From Triticum aestivum (taxonomy: Eukaryota > Streptophyta > Magnoliopsida > Poales > Poaceae): DNA of 64,000 nucleotides. The notes beneath the pieces were generated by a model, which was not told the origin of the DNA, ran no database searches, and saw only the letters and a program-made list of their open reading frames with translations. Positions 10,395 to 22,225 of this stretch are shown in pieces. The position numbers were made by a program, and so were the translations under genes. Numbering within the stretch: the stretch's first letter is position 1; every line of letters starts with the position of its first letter. The DNA lies in contig NC_057810.1 of the NCBI RefSeq assembly GCF_018294505.1, positions 203,006,113 through 203,070,112 on the forward strand, in the 5' to 3' direction.

Positions 10395-10967
10395 CATGTC
10401 AAGCTGTACCCACAACACAAAAGAATAAAATCACTCTTCAGAACTCATTGATGCATGATACAGACAAGCAATACTTTGATGTAAGACAACCGTATGAGGA
10501 TGGAATATGTAAGAAAAACAGGACGACATGACATATTCACAGCTACGATGTGCAAACTGAGCAGAAGGATTTTCAAGAAAATAGAAGTAATGCAAGCTAG
10601 ACACCATATGAAAGATGCAACCAATATTACTCTGCCAAGTTAATAGTGTCTTGTCATAAGTGGCAATTCGAAAAATTAGAAGCAGTGCAACATAGAAATC
10701 AATGCAAGTGCAACCACTATCAAACTGCCATGTTAAAAGCGTCCAATCATGAGTGACTGATGCGGGATACACAAAAACAGTACTTTGATGTAAGAACATG
10801 GTATGATAGATAGATGCAGTGTATTCTAGACACAGAAAGCCATGTCATATGCACATGTATAACGTATAAACTCAGCAGGTGCAATTTAATCAAAATAGAA
10901 GAAATACAAGCTAGACAACATATGCAACATGAAACCAATTATCACACTATCAACTTAGAGAAAGCAC
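10395..10967. repeat. Intron units of the CACTA A exon array
   Basis: Contains the recurring words TTGATGCATGATACAGACAAGC, GATGGAATATGTAAGAAAAACAGG, ACATATTCACA and GCAAGCTAGACACCATATG, which reappear in 11140-11270, 27435-27940 and 53632-56760. They mark the intron part of the duplicated exon-intron unit. Confidence 0.7.
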
Positions 10968-11129
10968 CTGCGATGGTGGAGTATGGGGGACGAACTCATC
11001 ATGTAGACTTGGGACTTCAACTTCATTACAAGTAGCAGCGGCAAATCTAGAGAGTCTCTGTTTGCGTCGGTGCGGAGGACCACCAACATCCCCTAACTTA
11101 CTCTTTTCCTTCCTATTTTCTGATATTGC
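10968..11129 (-). CDS. CACTA A gene exon of the duplicated family (54 codons)
   Basis: The exon reads AISENRKEKSKLGDVGGPPH at its start and PHTPPSQ at its end, followed by a GTGCTTTC donor on the minus strand. It is 162 bp, an exact multiple of three, with no stop. Its end matches the SPTPPSQ ends of exons at 54356, 55853 and 56380, and its start matches AKSRKRKEKSK at 55274. Just to its right the Tat retrotransposon interrupts the next intron. Confidence 0.6.
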
Positions 11130-11521
11130 CTTATGAAGTCAAAACCACAAGAAGATGAATAAAATTAGCTCTGCATAACTAGTTGATGCATGATACAGAC
11201 GAACACTACTTTGATGTAAGAAAAACGCACGATAGGAGGATGGAATATATACACAAAAAGACAACATTTCTGTCGGTGGGAAACGACACCTATGGGATCA
11301 TTGGAATCCCTTCTATGGTTGTGGGGCGCGGGGATCGTGAGAAGAGCGGGACTAGCAGGCAACACAAAGGGGGATTTACCCAGGTTCGGGCCGCAAAGAT
11401 GCGTAAAACCCTACGATCCTGCTTTATTGGATGTATTTAGTGTTCTTGAGCTCTCAAACTAGCTCTAGGTGTTGTGAGGTCAGAAAGAGCCGATTCCTTC
11501 TCCCGTGCGCCATGGGCCTCC

Positions 11522-11530
11522 TTTTATAGG
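11522..11530 (-). promoter_or_regulatory. TATA box of the Tat 3' LTR
   Basis: The minus strand reads CCTATAAAAGGAGG here, a canonical plant TATA box in the sense of the element's own transcription. The identical motif lies in the other LTR. Confidence 0.6.
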
Positions 11531-12157
11531 CGAAAGGGGTTGCCATAGTGGCACACATGGGGTGGAAAGTGCTACAGCGTTGCGAGCTTATCGCTGGTAT
11601 TACAGGAACAAGGCACATTTAATGCGAGCCTTAGGTGTCCCTTTGCTTTATCGGGGACGGGGGCGAGGTCCGTCCCGTCCGTCGCCGCTCCTCCTTGCTT
11701 TGACACGCGCTCTGACCAGTGATGCATGTGGTGCCACATAGGCAGGCAGGCAGCTGAGGTGGCGCGATGGTGGAGCCTCCATGAAGGGCTGCATGTTGCC
11801 ACGCAGGTGCCTGGCCAGCTGGTTGGGTCGGCAGCTGCATGCGAATGGTGGCGAAGACTTGGCTGGCACGGGCCTGGCGATGGCCCTACTGGTGCGCTTG
11901 GCGGGGGTCTTTCCGGGTGGCCTGGCAAGGGTCTTGCCATGGCGCGCTGGCTTCCCCGGCAAGGATCTTGCCTGGGGTCTTGTGGGTTTCTTTGGTGAGG
12001 ATAGTTGCCTTCCTATCCTCATTTGATGTTGTTCATCTTATGTCTTCACAAAGATCTGCATGCCACCACGGAGGTGCCTCCCGAGCCCCTCCTCAATGCG
12101 TTTGTCTAGCGTTTGGCAGGCTCAAGGGTGGCTCATTCAGCTGGTGTGGGCGAGCTG

Positions 12158-12216
12158 CCCCGGCAAGGTTCTTGCCGGGGCTGCTGAGGATGCCCCGGCA
12201 AGGGTCCTTCCCGGGG
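12158..12216. repeat. Pair of CCGGCAAG hairpins in the 3' LTR
   Basis: CCCCGGCAAG (12158-12167) pairs perfectly with CTTGCCGGGG (12171-12180). CCCCGGCAAGG (12193-12203) pairs with 12206-12216 with one mismatch. Confidence 0.85.
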
Positions 12217-12401
12217 AACCTGCTTCGTCCATTCGATCTTTGTGGCCTTGGTCCTTGTCGTTGCCTTGTTGGTCTTGTGCCTTCGGCTTGTCTCTGGCTT
12301 CCCTTTCTTGCCCTGTTACGCGTGGCCGTGGCGGGAGGCTCTGACTGCCCGTGCACAAGTAAAGGGGTCAAAAGGAGAGCCCCTACTTTTGTACACCGAC
12401 A

Positions 12402-12983
12402 GGAGCCCCTGGGCCTGGGCCACACATAAGCGCGGCACGTTGTTGGGCCAGGCCCTGAACGGTGCGCGGGCAGTTGGGGCGGATTTTTACCACAGCCACT
12501 GTTCCGTCCGCTGCGCTTTCCCACGACCCGTGTTGAACGCACGACGTGGGGGTCGTGCGCGCGCGCATGACGGAAGTATGCTGGCGTCACCTTGTGGTGG
12601 ACAGTAAAGAGGCGGCTTGCGTGTCTCTTTGAGACTGCATGGCCGCCTCCCATTTACTGCCCTTGCTTGGGAACCGTCGCTCCATGTGTCCCACTGCGCC
12701 CGCCCCTTGTGCCACGTTCGCTGCATGCGTAACGCAGAGCGAATGACAGGCGCGTGGGATGTGGGAAGTCGTGCGCGCGTGGGTACATTCCCACGCGCCT
12801 TCAATGGAGCGGGGAGGGCGATCGACGGCCCCGCTTGCTGTCACTTCAACGAGCCAGATTGGCTGAGAGGTGGTGGCCGAGCCTTGCCCCCGCCCCTTTA
12901 TAAAGAGGGGAGCGGGAGGAACGGTGCCTCTCAACTCTTCGCCATCTGCCTCTCCCCATTCCTGCTCCCTTTCTTCTTCTGCC
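12402..12983 (+). promoter_or_regulatory. Upstream region of the antisense B3 gene, TATA box at 12899-12904
   Basis: On the plus strand, TTTATAAAG at 12897-12905 lies 80 bases before the ATG at 12984, and an ATTGG (inverted CCAAT) lies near 12858. A pyrimidine-rich leader (TTTCTTCTTCTGCC) leads into the ATG. The GC-rich upstream part contains short inverted repeats such as GTGCGCGCGCGCA. The arrangement looks like an independent promoter opposed to gag-pol. A polypurine tract for the 3' LTR must also lie at 12402-12420 but is not clear. Confidence 0.55.
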
Positions 12984-13631
12984 ATGGCGAGGGGGCGTGG
13001 CGACGCCTCATCGGTGGCGGCGAGGGTTTCGGCCAGACATTGCATCGCTCCTCCCCAAGAGCTCGTAGTGGCGGAGCCGGCCGCTAGAGGAAGGGGGAGG
13101 GGGCGAGGTCGAGGCCGTCGTGGTGCTCGAGGGAGAGGAGGACGGGGCGACAGATCAACCTCGCCTCCGCTGGCAGCCCCTCCTCTGATGGAGGGCCACG
13201 CCGGGGACTATCCCTGCAAGTTCTTTGTCAGGCTGTGCCAGCCCCCGCGCCGTCGCCTTCGCCTCCCAACTCCATTCGCGCGGGAGATGGAGCTGGATCT
13301 GCCGCAGGCGTTGCGGCTACATATGAGGGGTTGCGGGAACAACGGCACATGGGCCTACGTCGAGTTCCCCGCCCCTCACGTCATGTATCTTCACCGAGGG
13401 TGGAAGACCTTCGCTCGCCTCCACAGCTTGACGGACGGGCTCACTCTCCATTTCAAATTAATGGAGGGTGGCCTCCTCTCTGTCAGGATCTTCGGGCACT
13501 TCGGGACTCGTGTGAGGTGCTGCGTGGAGAGCTCCTCCGATGATGAAGATTCCTCCTCAAGCGAGAGTGGCGAGGAAGACAACGGCAGCGACGACGAGGG
13601 CAGTGGGCGGCAGGATGACGGGTCCGACTAG
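12984..13631 (+). CDS. Antisense accessory protein with a B3-like DNA-binding domain, inside the Tat element
   Basis: The intact frame of 215 residues begins MARGRGDASS in the context GCCATGG. Residues 32-56 are an Arg/Gly-rich tract. Residues 79-172 fit a plant B3 domain: FFVRLC, then RLRLPTPFARE, LPQALRLHMRG, WAYVEF, HRGWKTFARLHSLTDG and LHFKLM..LSVRIFG. Residues 183-215 are an acidic Ser/Asp/Glu tail. It lies between the integrase end and the 3' LTR, opposite to gag-pol, with its own TATA box. Maize Grande, also Tat lineage, has an antisense gene in this place (gene23) reported to make a nuclear protein. A DNA-binding nuclear role is inferred. An in-frame upstream ATG at 12870 precedes the TATA box and is less likely. 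It is the best-preserved reading frame in the window. Confidence 0.8.
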   Translation: MARGRGDASSVAARVSARHCIAPPQELVVAEPAARGRGRGRGRGRRGARGRGGRGDRSTSPPLAAPPLMEGHAGDYPCKFFVRLCQPPRRRLRLPTPFAREMELDLPQALRLHMRGCGNNGTWAYVEFPAPHVMYLHRGWKTFARLHSLTDGLTLHFKLMEGGLLSVRIFGHFGTRVRCCVESSSDDEDSSSSESGEEDNGSDDEGSGRQDDGSD

Positions 13632-14800
13632 GTGTCGGTTCCGCTCTGAGCGGCACCGGTGACCCCATCATCCGTGTCGCCGGCTCCTTGAACTTCTCAG
13701 GGTCGTCTCCTTGGGCAGCTGGCGTTGGGAGGCTGCGGAAGAGGAAGAGGGCGGGCGGCAAGGTCGTCAAGTCGGAGTACGCGGGCACCGACGCCTTCGT
13801 CACGTATTGACGTCCTGCCGCCTCATCTTCAAGCTCTGCCTCTGGCGCCGCCATCACCATCCAACCCTTGGACGGCCACCGAGATGTTCCCTTGGTGTCT
13901 TCTGCCACTCATAGCTCGCCTAGGCGCCCCTTTTGCCCTTCTGCTTTCTTGTTCCATTTCCTAAGGAGAGGGACAAGAAAGGGATTATGGGCACCTTATA
14001 TCTTTTTAGTCTTGTAAGCCTTCAGGCCCTTGTTAACTTTAGAACTTGTAATCCCTTGTTCATGTTTTTCATTTCGCATGGATTGTACCTGTACGAGATG
14101 TTTTTTAATGAAAAAGGGATGTTTGCCGGGTTTTTTTTGTTCGCGGGTGGAACCCACGACAAGAAGTGAATCCTTGTCACCTTTAAGATGAACGTTTTTT
14201 TGCCTGGCAACAGGCCTTGCCGTCCCCCCCACTTTTCTTGACCTTTCTCACGCCCATGGCGGAGGCAGGGTTGCGGTGGGCTTAGGCTCCTCGTTTCATT
14301 TCCTTGCTGCCGTGACTACGACCAAACTCGGTCCCAGGAGATGATTCCTAGGGTCCGGAATGGAGGGAGCACGGTAGCCTAAGGATAAAATGAGGTTTCA
14401 CATACCACAGTCCATAACGAAACGCATGATAAGAGGATAGAAGACTTATCTGGATCTGCAGCCCCCGGCAACTTTGGCTTGCCGGGGCTGGGATGCTGGT
14501 TCGTCCCCTTTTCTCCAAGATAGCCTGGCAAGGATATTTGTGTGTCCTGTGAACCAAAGAAGACAGAGAAGAATAGAGAGACGTGCACTCGACCTCTAAG
14601 CTAGGGGTTAGCCGCCGCTAAGCACTATCAACCCTAACCAAGGAGGAGACTCAACCTAGCATGCATGCTATAACTTAGGGTGCCAGCGCTTCGTTTATTT
14701 ATGCTCAGGGTCTGCACCTGGCTTTGTACAGAGGGTTACATGCCTTGCCGGCAAGGCTTGTACAAAATGGTGGCTCTCCGGGAGGCCCGGCAGCCGCGCC
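13632..14800. other. 3' non-coding space of the Tat element and 3' UTR of the antisense gene
   Basis: No gene. From 13632 to about 14150 the plus strand reads like a 3' UTR and ends in an AATGAAAAAG-type A-rich stretch near 14107-14115. Further on are CCGGCAACTTTGGCTTGCCGG near 14464 and CCTTGCCGGCAAGG near 14743, members of the palindrome family found across this element. Confidence 0.5.
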
Positions 14801-15872
14801 TTATGGGTAAAACTTGCGGAGATGCTCGATGTTCCAGGAGTTTCTCACTGGAATGGCATCTTCGGTCTCCAGCCGGACTACGCCGAGCCTGGTGACTCGC
14901 GTTACCCGATAAGGGCCTTCCCACTTTGGCGTCAACTTGCTGGAATTCTTGGCCGACTGAATGTGCCGAAGAACAAGGTCGCCTTCCTCAAAGCTCCGGG
15001 CATGAAGCTTGCGCCTATGGTAGCGGCGCAAAGCTTGCTGGTAGCATGCTGCTCTCACAGCCGCCCGGAGATGATCTGCCTCAAGGAGCATCGCGTCATC
15101 TTGGCGCAATCGCTCTTGCTCAAGCTCATCATAAGCGAGCACTCGAGGTGACCCGTATATGAGTTCTGTGGGGAGAACTGCTTCTGCCCCGTAAACCAGG
15201 GCAAAGGATGTCTGGCTGGTGGCTCGATTCGACGTCGTTCTGATCGACCAAAGAACCGCCGGTAACTCATCAATCCAGCGCCTTCCACTCTTGTGCAGCC
15301 TGTCAAAAGTCTTCGTTCTTAAGCCTCGCAAGACTTCAGCATTTGCTCTGTCCTCTTGGCCATTGCTCCATGGATGTGCCACAGAAGCAAAATAGACGCT
15401 GCTGCCGAGATCCTCAATGTATTGCATGAAGGTATGGCTTGTGAACTGTGTGTCGTTGTCGGTGATGATCCTGTTGGGCACCCTAAAACGGCACACTAGT
15501 CCCTTGAGAAACTTGATGGCTGACTACGCTGTCACCTTCCTCACTGCTTCCACCTCTGGCCACTTTGTGAACTTGTCGACTGCGACGTACAAGTACTCAA
15601 AGCCCCCGATAGCATGAGGGAAAGGGCCCAATATGTCGAGCCCCCAGACCGAGAAGGGCCAGGAGAGAGGATAGTTTGAAGGGCTTGAGCTGGTTGATGG
15701 AGCTTCTTCGAATGGAACTGGCACGCTTCACACTTGGTTACTAGTGCCGTCGCATCCTGGAGGGCGGTGTGATAGAAGAAACCTTGCCGGAAAGCCTTGC
15801 CGGCAAGGGCCCTCGACCCTATGTGGGAGCCACATATGCCACCATGTATCTCTGCCAACAGCTTTAGTCCTT
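14801..15872 (-). pseudogene. Tat integrase, zinc-finger and catalytic part (broken)
   Basis: On the minus strand the HHCC zinc finger is seen (EIHGGICGSH and CEACQFHSK), then the catalytic core D-D-E: VWGLDILGPF, NRIITDNDTQF and NAEVLRGLRTK, followed by a C-terminal region with WEGPYRVTRV and NSWNIEHLRKFYP before the stop. There is a frameshift near 15620-15700 and an in-frame TAG at 15524-15526. The rest of the protein lies beyond the solo LTR, from 20823 rightwards: CISREEG joins EIHGG across the insertion. Confidence 0.88.
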
Positions 15873-18800
15873 TGTAACGCCCCGGATTCGATGCGCCAGG
15901 TGTCCGCCAGTTATTCGTCGTCGTTGCCATGTCATTTGCTTGTGTGTTGCATATTTTCATGTCATCATGTGCATTTACTTTTGCATACGTGTTCGTCTCA
16001 TGCATCCGAGCATTTTCCCCGTTGTCCGTTTTGCAATCCGGCGCTCCTATGTCCTACGGCGTCCCCCTCTTCTCTCTTTTCGTGAGTAGGTGTTAAACTT
16101 TCTCGGAATGGCCCGAGTCTTGCAAAGTGGCCTTGGTATACCACCGGTAGACCGCCTGTCAAGTTTCGTGCCATTTGGAGGCTGTTTGATACTCCAACGG
16201 TTAACCGCGTAGCCCAAAATCCCCCTTCTCTTTGCAGCCCAACACCCCTTCCAAAGTGGCCCAAAACCCATCAAACTCCCCTCCATGCTCTCGGTCGTTC
16301 GATCACGATCGTGTGGGCGAAAACCGCTCCTCATTTGGACTCTCCTAGCTCCCAGAAACTATAAATATGTGCCCCTCCCCGAATTTCCGCAGTCCAAACC
16401 CTAGCTCCCCTCCTCTTCGCACCGCCGAACGAAATCCCTCTGCGCCCGGACATGTTCGCGCCCGCCGGACATGTCCGCGCCGCCGCCCGGAGCCAGTGGC
16501 ATCGTGCCACGTGGCCCCTCCGCCTCCTCCCGCTGCCGCCGGCCCACGGGGCCCGAATCGGTCTCGCGGGGCCCGTCCTCCGCCGCCCTGCCCGCCGGGT
16601 CGCCCGCCGCCGCCCGGGCGAGCCCGCGCCACCGCCGTTGCTCCCGCGCCGTCGCCGTTGCCCCGCCGCCGCGGCCGCCGCCTCCGCCGCCCCGGCGCCG
16701 CCGCGTCGGATCCTCTGCGCACCCGGCCGGCACGGATCCCCGCCGCTGCGCGACCCCGCGCCGCCTCCCGGCCGGCGCCCGCCTCCCGCCGGCGCTCGCC
16801 GTGCCCTGCGCCCGGTCCCGCCGCCGGCCATCTCCGGCTGGACCTCGGCCATCTCCGCGCCGCCCTCAAGCCCCGCCGCCCTTCGCCACCACCTCGCCGG
16901 CCTCGTCGCTGGAGCTCGTCGCGTCGCCCGGCCTCGTCCCCGACCTCTCCGGCGCATCTCCGGCCACCTCCACATTCAACTCCGGCGAGGTCCGGGAGGA
17001 TGGATGAGATCCACCCATCCCCGGAACCAAACGGCCCCGTCCCTGCCCTGGATCTCCTCGTCCCGCACGCCTCCGTCCCGGGTTGACTTTTTCCCCGAGG
17101 TGATTTTCTGCTAAGTCCCCGAATCTGTGATATTTTATGCCATGTTCATCGCATTGTATCTCCGCATCCGTAGCTCCGTTTCGTGCGTGTAATATGTCGA
17201 ATTGTTTGTCTCAACGAGTACTTCATTTCATTCCGTTGCATCATATTCATTTGAGGTCATCTTGATGCCTGAATCATTGTTGCAAGAGTGCTTCATAATG
17301 TTTTCTGCTGTCTGTTATCAGAACTAGCTCTTTTGTCATTTTTGCCATGATTGATGTGTGCATCCTATGAGGTTGATGTCTACATGTGTTTTGAACTATG
17401 CCATGTCTTCTTTACAGAGGTGTATGCCATGTATTTTTGTGATCAATGTGGTGACTAGCACAAGCATGCAAACTAGGCTTCGTAATGTTGCTGATTTTAG
17501 TCCCTGTTCTGCTGTTATTTTGATGCCATGTAAATATGATGCTACAGAGAGATCCATGCATATTTTGAGATACTTCAGTAAGGATGTTTTGAACATGTGG
17601 TTATTCTATATCCATTCATGCCCTGGGTTGCAATTATGGAGTAGTCTAGCATGTCATTTTCGTGCTCTACTTTTGCTTCAAAATGTTTCCTGGCAGATTG
17701 TTTACGTGTTATTCAATTTTGCCAAGCTTGTTGTAGTTGATCCTTGCATGCTATGGACTTGTTCTTACCATGATTTGTTTCATAAACATGTCTTCTTGAT
17801 GATGCTAAGATTATCTTGTCATGAAATTACTTGTGGTGAGTGAATCGAGCTTGTTAAGTAGTGTACTTGTTGTTACTGTTTTGCTAGGCTGAATCTGTTA
17901 TTTCGTGATGCTATGTAAACATGTTGCTACTAATCATTCTATGCATAATCTGGAGATGTTCACTAAATATGTTTTGTTCTACATGTCATGCTCTATCAGT
18001 CCATGCCCCTGGTTGCATTTATAGCTTGCTTTAGCTTGTTCATATCTTGCTCCGAAGTTGCTTGATAATGTTGCTGTCACCCTGTTAACATTAAGTTCAG
18101 TTGTTGCCATGTGTTTTCCTAGTGATACATGCACCCTATGGACTTGCTCTTGCCATGCTTAGCTTCATAAACATGTCTTCTTACTATTGGGTGCCTTGCC
18201 ATGCCATGTTTTGCTCTGTAGTGAGTTGCACAAGCTCATCTACATGCCTTCATAATTCTGTTTCTGCCATGTTTGAATCTGTATTATAACTTGCCATGTT
18301 TACATGGGTGCCATCTTATTTTCTGTTGCTTTTTGGCTTATGGTCACTAAGGGACTTTTGATCTATGATTTGGGTAGAATCATACCATATCTTGTTTTCC
18401 TATTATAAGTTCCTGTAACATGTTGTTTGATAGCTCTAAACATTGCAACCTGCTGTTATTTTCTGCAAAGTCTGAATTGTTATTACTTGCAATCTTGCAA
18501 TGTGTGTTTGAGCATGTTCTAGTGATTTCTGGAGATAGCTCAGTGTTCATGTTTTGTAATGCTTTATCTGTACATCATGCCCATGACTTTTGTTTTCATA
18601 TTGTGGTACTGTAGCATGTTGTTTTGGTGCTTGCAATATGCCTAGTTGTTGTTTTGGACAGCTTGTCCTTTAAACTTGTATAGGGTGTGTGTGTTGAACC
18701 GTTGCTCCGTTTTGAGTGTGCTCTATATGAAACTTGTTAGAATTGCATGTAGCTTCATATTATCATGTTGCATCCTTGTTTTGAGGTGTTTGCTTGATGT

Positions 18801-20822
18801 TTGTATCATTTTGCATCAATGCCATGTTTAACTTGTGTTGCTCATATCTTCTAGGCCGTAGCTCCGAACTAAATGAACTTTACATGTAACTTGACTAGAA
18901 TCTCGTGTAGATCATCTTGGTGCATCTTAATTTTCTGTTTAACAACTTGAACAAATTGTATTCAGATCTGGACCAACTTCGAAATATACATATGAGGACT
19001 TACCGGAATTGTTATATGTTGTTCCCGGCCTCATTTAAACTTGCCTTGATGTGTTGCCCTTGTTTGCCTCATCTCTTGCCATGAGTAGCTTCATGTAGCT
19101 TTGTCATGCATCATGCTTGTTGTGCATCATGCCTTGTTCATGTGTGGTGTGTTTACCATCTTGTGTGCTTCTTCTCGATAGTTCCTGTTTCGTTGCGATC
19201 GTGAGGGTTCGTCCGTCTACGCTTGGTTCGGCTTCATCTGTTCGTCTTCTTCATGGACTCGTTCTTCTTCCTAGCGGGATTTCAGGCAAGATGACCGCTA
19301 CCTTGGATCTCACTACTATCATTGCTATGCTAGTTGAACCTCTAACCTTTGACACCTTTCCTATGCAAACCGTTGTTTGGCTATGTTACCGCTTTTGCTC
19401 AGCCCCTCTTATAGCGTTGCTAGTTGCAGGTGAAGTTGAAAATTGCTCCATGGTGGACAGGATTTTGGTTGGGATATCACAATATCTCTTATATTATTAA
19501 TGTATCTATATACTTGGTAAAGTGTGGAAGACTCGGCCTTTTGCCTGGTGTTTTGTTCCACTCTTGCCGCCCTAGTTTCCGTCATACCGGTGTTATGTTC
19601 CTGGATTTTGCGTTCCTTACGCGGATGGGTGATTTATGGGACCCCCTTGACAGTTTGCTTTGAATAAAACTCCTCCAGCAAGGCCCAACATTGGTTTTAC
19701 CATTTACCTCTCCACCACCTACTTTTCCCTTGGGAGTCGCTCTCTCAAGGGTCATCTTTATTATAGCCCCCCCGGGCCAATGCTTGTCTAAGTGTACGTC
19801 CGAACCAGAGCCAATTGCAGCGCCACCTCGGGGAAACTCGAGGTCTGGTTTTAGTTGTACGTAGTGTTCATCCGGTGTTGCCCTGAGAACGAGATATGTG
19901 CAGCTCCTATCGGGATTGTCGGTGCATCGGGTGGTCTTGCTGGTCTTGTTTTACCATTGTCGAAATGTCTTGTAAACCGGGATTCCGAGTCTGATCGGGT
20001 CTTCCTGGGAGAAGGTATATCCTTCGTTGATCGCGAGAGCTTATCATGGGCTAAGTTGGGACACCCCTGCAGGGTATAATCTTTCGAAAGCCGTGCCTGC
20101 AGTTATAGGCAGATGGGAATTTGTTAATGTCCGGTTGTAGATAACTTGACACCAGATCCGAATTAAAACGCATCAACCGCGTGTGTAGCCGTGATGGTCT
20201 CTTTTTGGCGGAGTCCGGGAAGTGAACACGGTTTATGGGTTATGTTTGACGTAAGTAGGAGTTTAGGATCACTTCTTGATCATTGCTAGTTGATGATCGT
20301 TCCTTTTGCTCTCTTCTCACTCTTATTTGCGTATGTTAGCCACCATATATGCTTAGTCGCTGCTGCAGCCTCACCACTTTACCCCTTCCTTTCCCTTTAA
20401 GCTTTGCTAGTCTTGATACCCATGGTAATGGGATTGCTGAGTCCTCGTGGCTCACAGATTACTACAACAACAGTTGCAGGTACAGGTTATGCGATGATCA
20501 TGACGCGAGAGCGATTCTTGCTTGCGTTGAGTTCTTCTTGTGCTTCTTCTTCGATCAGGGATAGGTTCCAGGTCGGCAGCCTGGGCTAGCAGGCTGGATG
20601 TCGTTTGAGTTTCTGTTTGTGTTTCATCCGTAGTCGGATGACGTTCTTATGTATTGTGATTGTTGTATTCATGTGGCATTGTATGCCTTATGTATGTATC
20701 CCCATCTATTATGTAATGTTGATGCAATGATATCCACCTTGCAAAAGCGTTTCAATATGCGGGTCTATCCTTGGTGGGACCTTCGAGTTCCTTTTGGATA
20801 GGGTCGCATATTGGGCGTGACA
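15873..20822 (+). mobile_element. Sukkula/LARD-like solo LTR (4950 bp) inside the Tat integrase
   Basis: Begins TGTAACGCCCCGG at 15873 and ends GGGCGTGACA at 20822. TCCTT precedes it (15868-15872) and follows it (20823-20827), and the integrase reading frame resumes on the far side. No internal domain or second LTR is present, so this is a solo LTR formed by recombination. Length and termini fit the non-autonomous Sukkula/LARD group, known for ~5-kb LTRs. Inside, 16430-17110 is extremely GC-rich, followed by about 2.4 kb of AT-rich sequence with many TGCCATG and ATGTTTTG words. Long frames in the GC-rich block occur on both strands and look compositional. Confidence 0.88.
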
Positions 20823-22225
20823 TCCTTCCTCCCGGGAGATGCACATAAATTTCACCCCATTCGGTCTTCTTTTGTACAATATGTTATCAACGAATTGGTA
20901 CAGAGCAGACCGGCGGGCTACTCTTTCTGCCTCTTCCTGCTCCCCAGGAAGCTCTCCTTTTTGAAAGAATCGGACGGTGTGCTGCGCCCATGCCGGAGCC
21001 TGTAGCTCGACGACAAGGACCAAAGGCATCTCTTCTGCCACGGGAGCGTCCGCCTCCACGGCCATGACCTGAGGTCCTGCCGGAGTCGGTTGCCCTGCGG
21101 CAGGATCAACATCCACGGCAACATCTTCGCTGACGGCTCCTGGGAGCTCGGTGGGGAAGTACTTGCCGGGGCCTAGCTTCCTCCGCTTGTTCTGCCCGAT
21201 CGACGGCTCAACGGGTGGTTGGGTTAACTGAAGCACAAAAGTACCTGGTTCCACAGGTAGCTTGAGGGCAGCGCGCTTTGACAGGTAGTTGGCGATGTCG
21301 TTCTCCGCCCGAGGGACATGCTCCGCTTGTATACCGTCAAAGCGTCCCTCCAGTTTCCTCACCTCATCTACGTAAGCTTCCATCAACGGGCTTTGATAAT
21401 CTTTATTGATCTGCCTGACGACGAGCTGTGAGTCGCCCCTGACGATGAGATTCTTAACTCCGAGGTCTGCTGCGATCCTGAGACTGGCAAGCAAACCCTT
21501 GTACTCGGCGGTGTTGTTTGTTGACATCTCCCAGGGGAAGTGCATCTAGATGACATGCTTGAGGTGCTCCCCGGTGGGTGCGATAAGCAGCACACTAGCA
21601 CCGGCGCCTTGCAGCGAGAAGGCACCATCAAAGTACATGATCCAGTTGCGGCTCGTTTCCTTGCCAGGGAGAGTGGTCTCCTGTACCTCTTCATCGGGCG
21701 TCAAGGTCCATTCTACAACAAACTCCGCCAAGACTCTGCTCTGAATCGTCGAGGTACTTTCAAACTTCAAACCGAAACTTGACAGCTCCAGGGCCCATTC
21801 CACGATTTTCCCCGTTGCATCTAGGTTACGCAATATCCATTGCAATGGGAGGCGGGTGACCACTGTGATCTCGTGCGCTTGGAAGTAATGGCGCAGCTTC
21901 CTCGAAGCCATAAGGAGGCCGAAGAGCAGCTTTCGCACACCTGAGTACCTCGACCTAGCTCCCTGCAAGAGGGAGTTGACGAAGTAAACTCGGTGCTGTA
22001 CCATTTTCTTCTCCTGCGCCTCTTCACCTAGTCGCGTGAGTCCCGTCGCGCTGGCGCCAGTCTTGCCGGGACCGAACCTTGCCAGGGACTCAGCCTCGCC
22101 GGGGCTGGGCCTTTCCAGGGAGGGTCCGGCCCGCCAACCGTTGACTCTGCCGCTGCTGCTGTCTCCTCGTCGGCCTCTCTCTGCGCCACTAGTGCGGCGC
22201 TAACCACCTGATTTGTTGCCGCCAG
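20823..22225 (-). pseudogene. Tat RNase H, second (aRH) RNase H and integrase N-terminal linker, broken
   Basis: Reading leftwards: RT-linked RNase H (HYFQAHEITVVTRLPLQWIL, EWALELSSFGLKFE, about 21990-21730), then a second RNase H with WIMYFDGAFSLQGAGAS, NNTAEYKGLLASLRIAADLG, LIVRGDSQLVVRQINKDYQS and AENDIANYLSKRAA, giving the expected acidic residues. A TAG at 21546-21548 splits the second domain. A Pro/Ala/Val-rich linker of about 100 residues follows, then VRRSALYQFVDN-type sequence up to the solo LTR. Between RT and RNase H (22010-22226) the frame shifts within repeats of the CCGGCAAGG family. Confidence 0.85.

Larger units (their letters stand above)
11271..12401 (-). repeat. 3' LTR of the Tat element (1131 bp)
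   Basis: Bounded by TGTCGGTGGG and CACCGACA, with TSD ATTTC on its left. It is 47 bp shorter than the 5' LTR, mainly because it has fewer copies of a ~24-bp AAGGGTCTTGC-type repeat around 11905-11945. On the minus strand it carries CCTATAAAAGG at about 11520-11530. Near 12158-12216 are two CCCCGGCAAG hairpins. Confidence 0.93.

Noticed and set aside
12870..12983. Upstream in-frame ATG giving a 253-residue version of the B3 protein
   Set aside because: It lies before the TATA box at 12899, so the transcript from that promoter would not include it; the ATG at 12984 has the better context.
16367..17114. Long Pro/Arg/Ala-rich frames (239, 220 and 178 codons on plus, 214 and 174 on minus)
   Set aside because: They overlap on both strands in an extremely GC-rich block of a solo LTR, with no family motif; GC-rich DNA lacks stop codons by composition.
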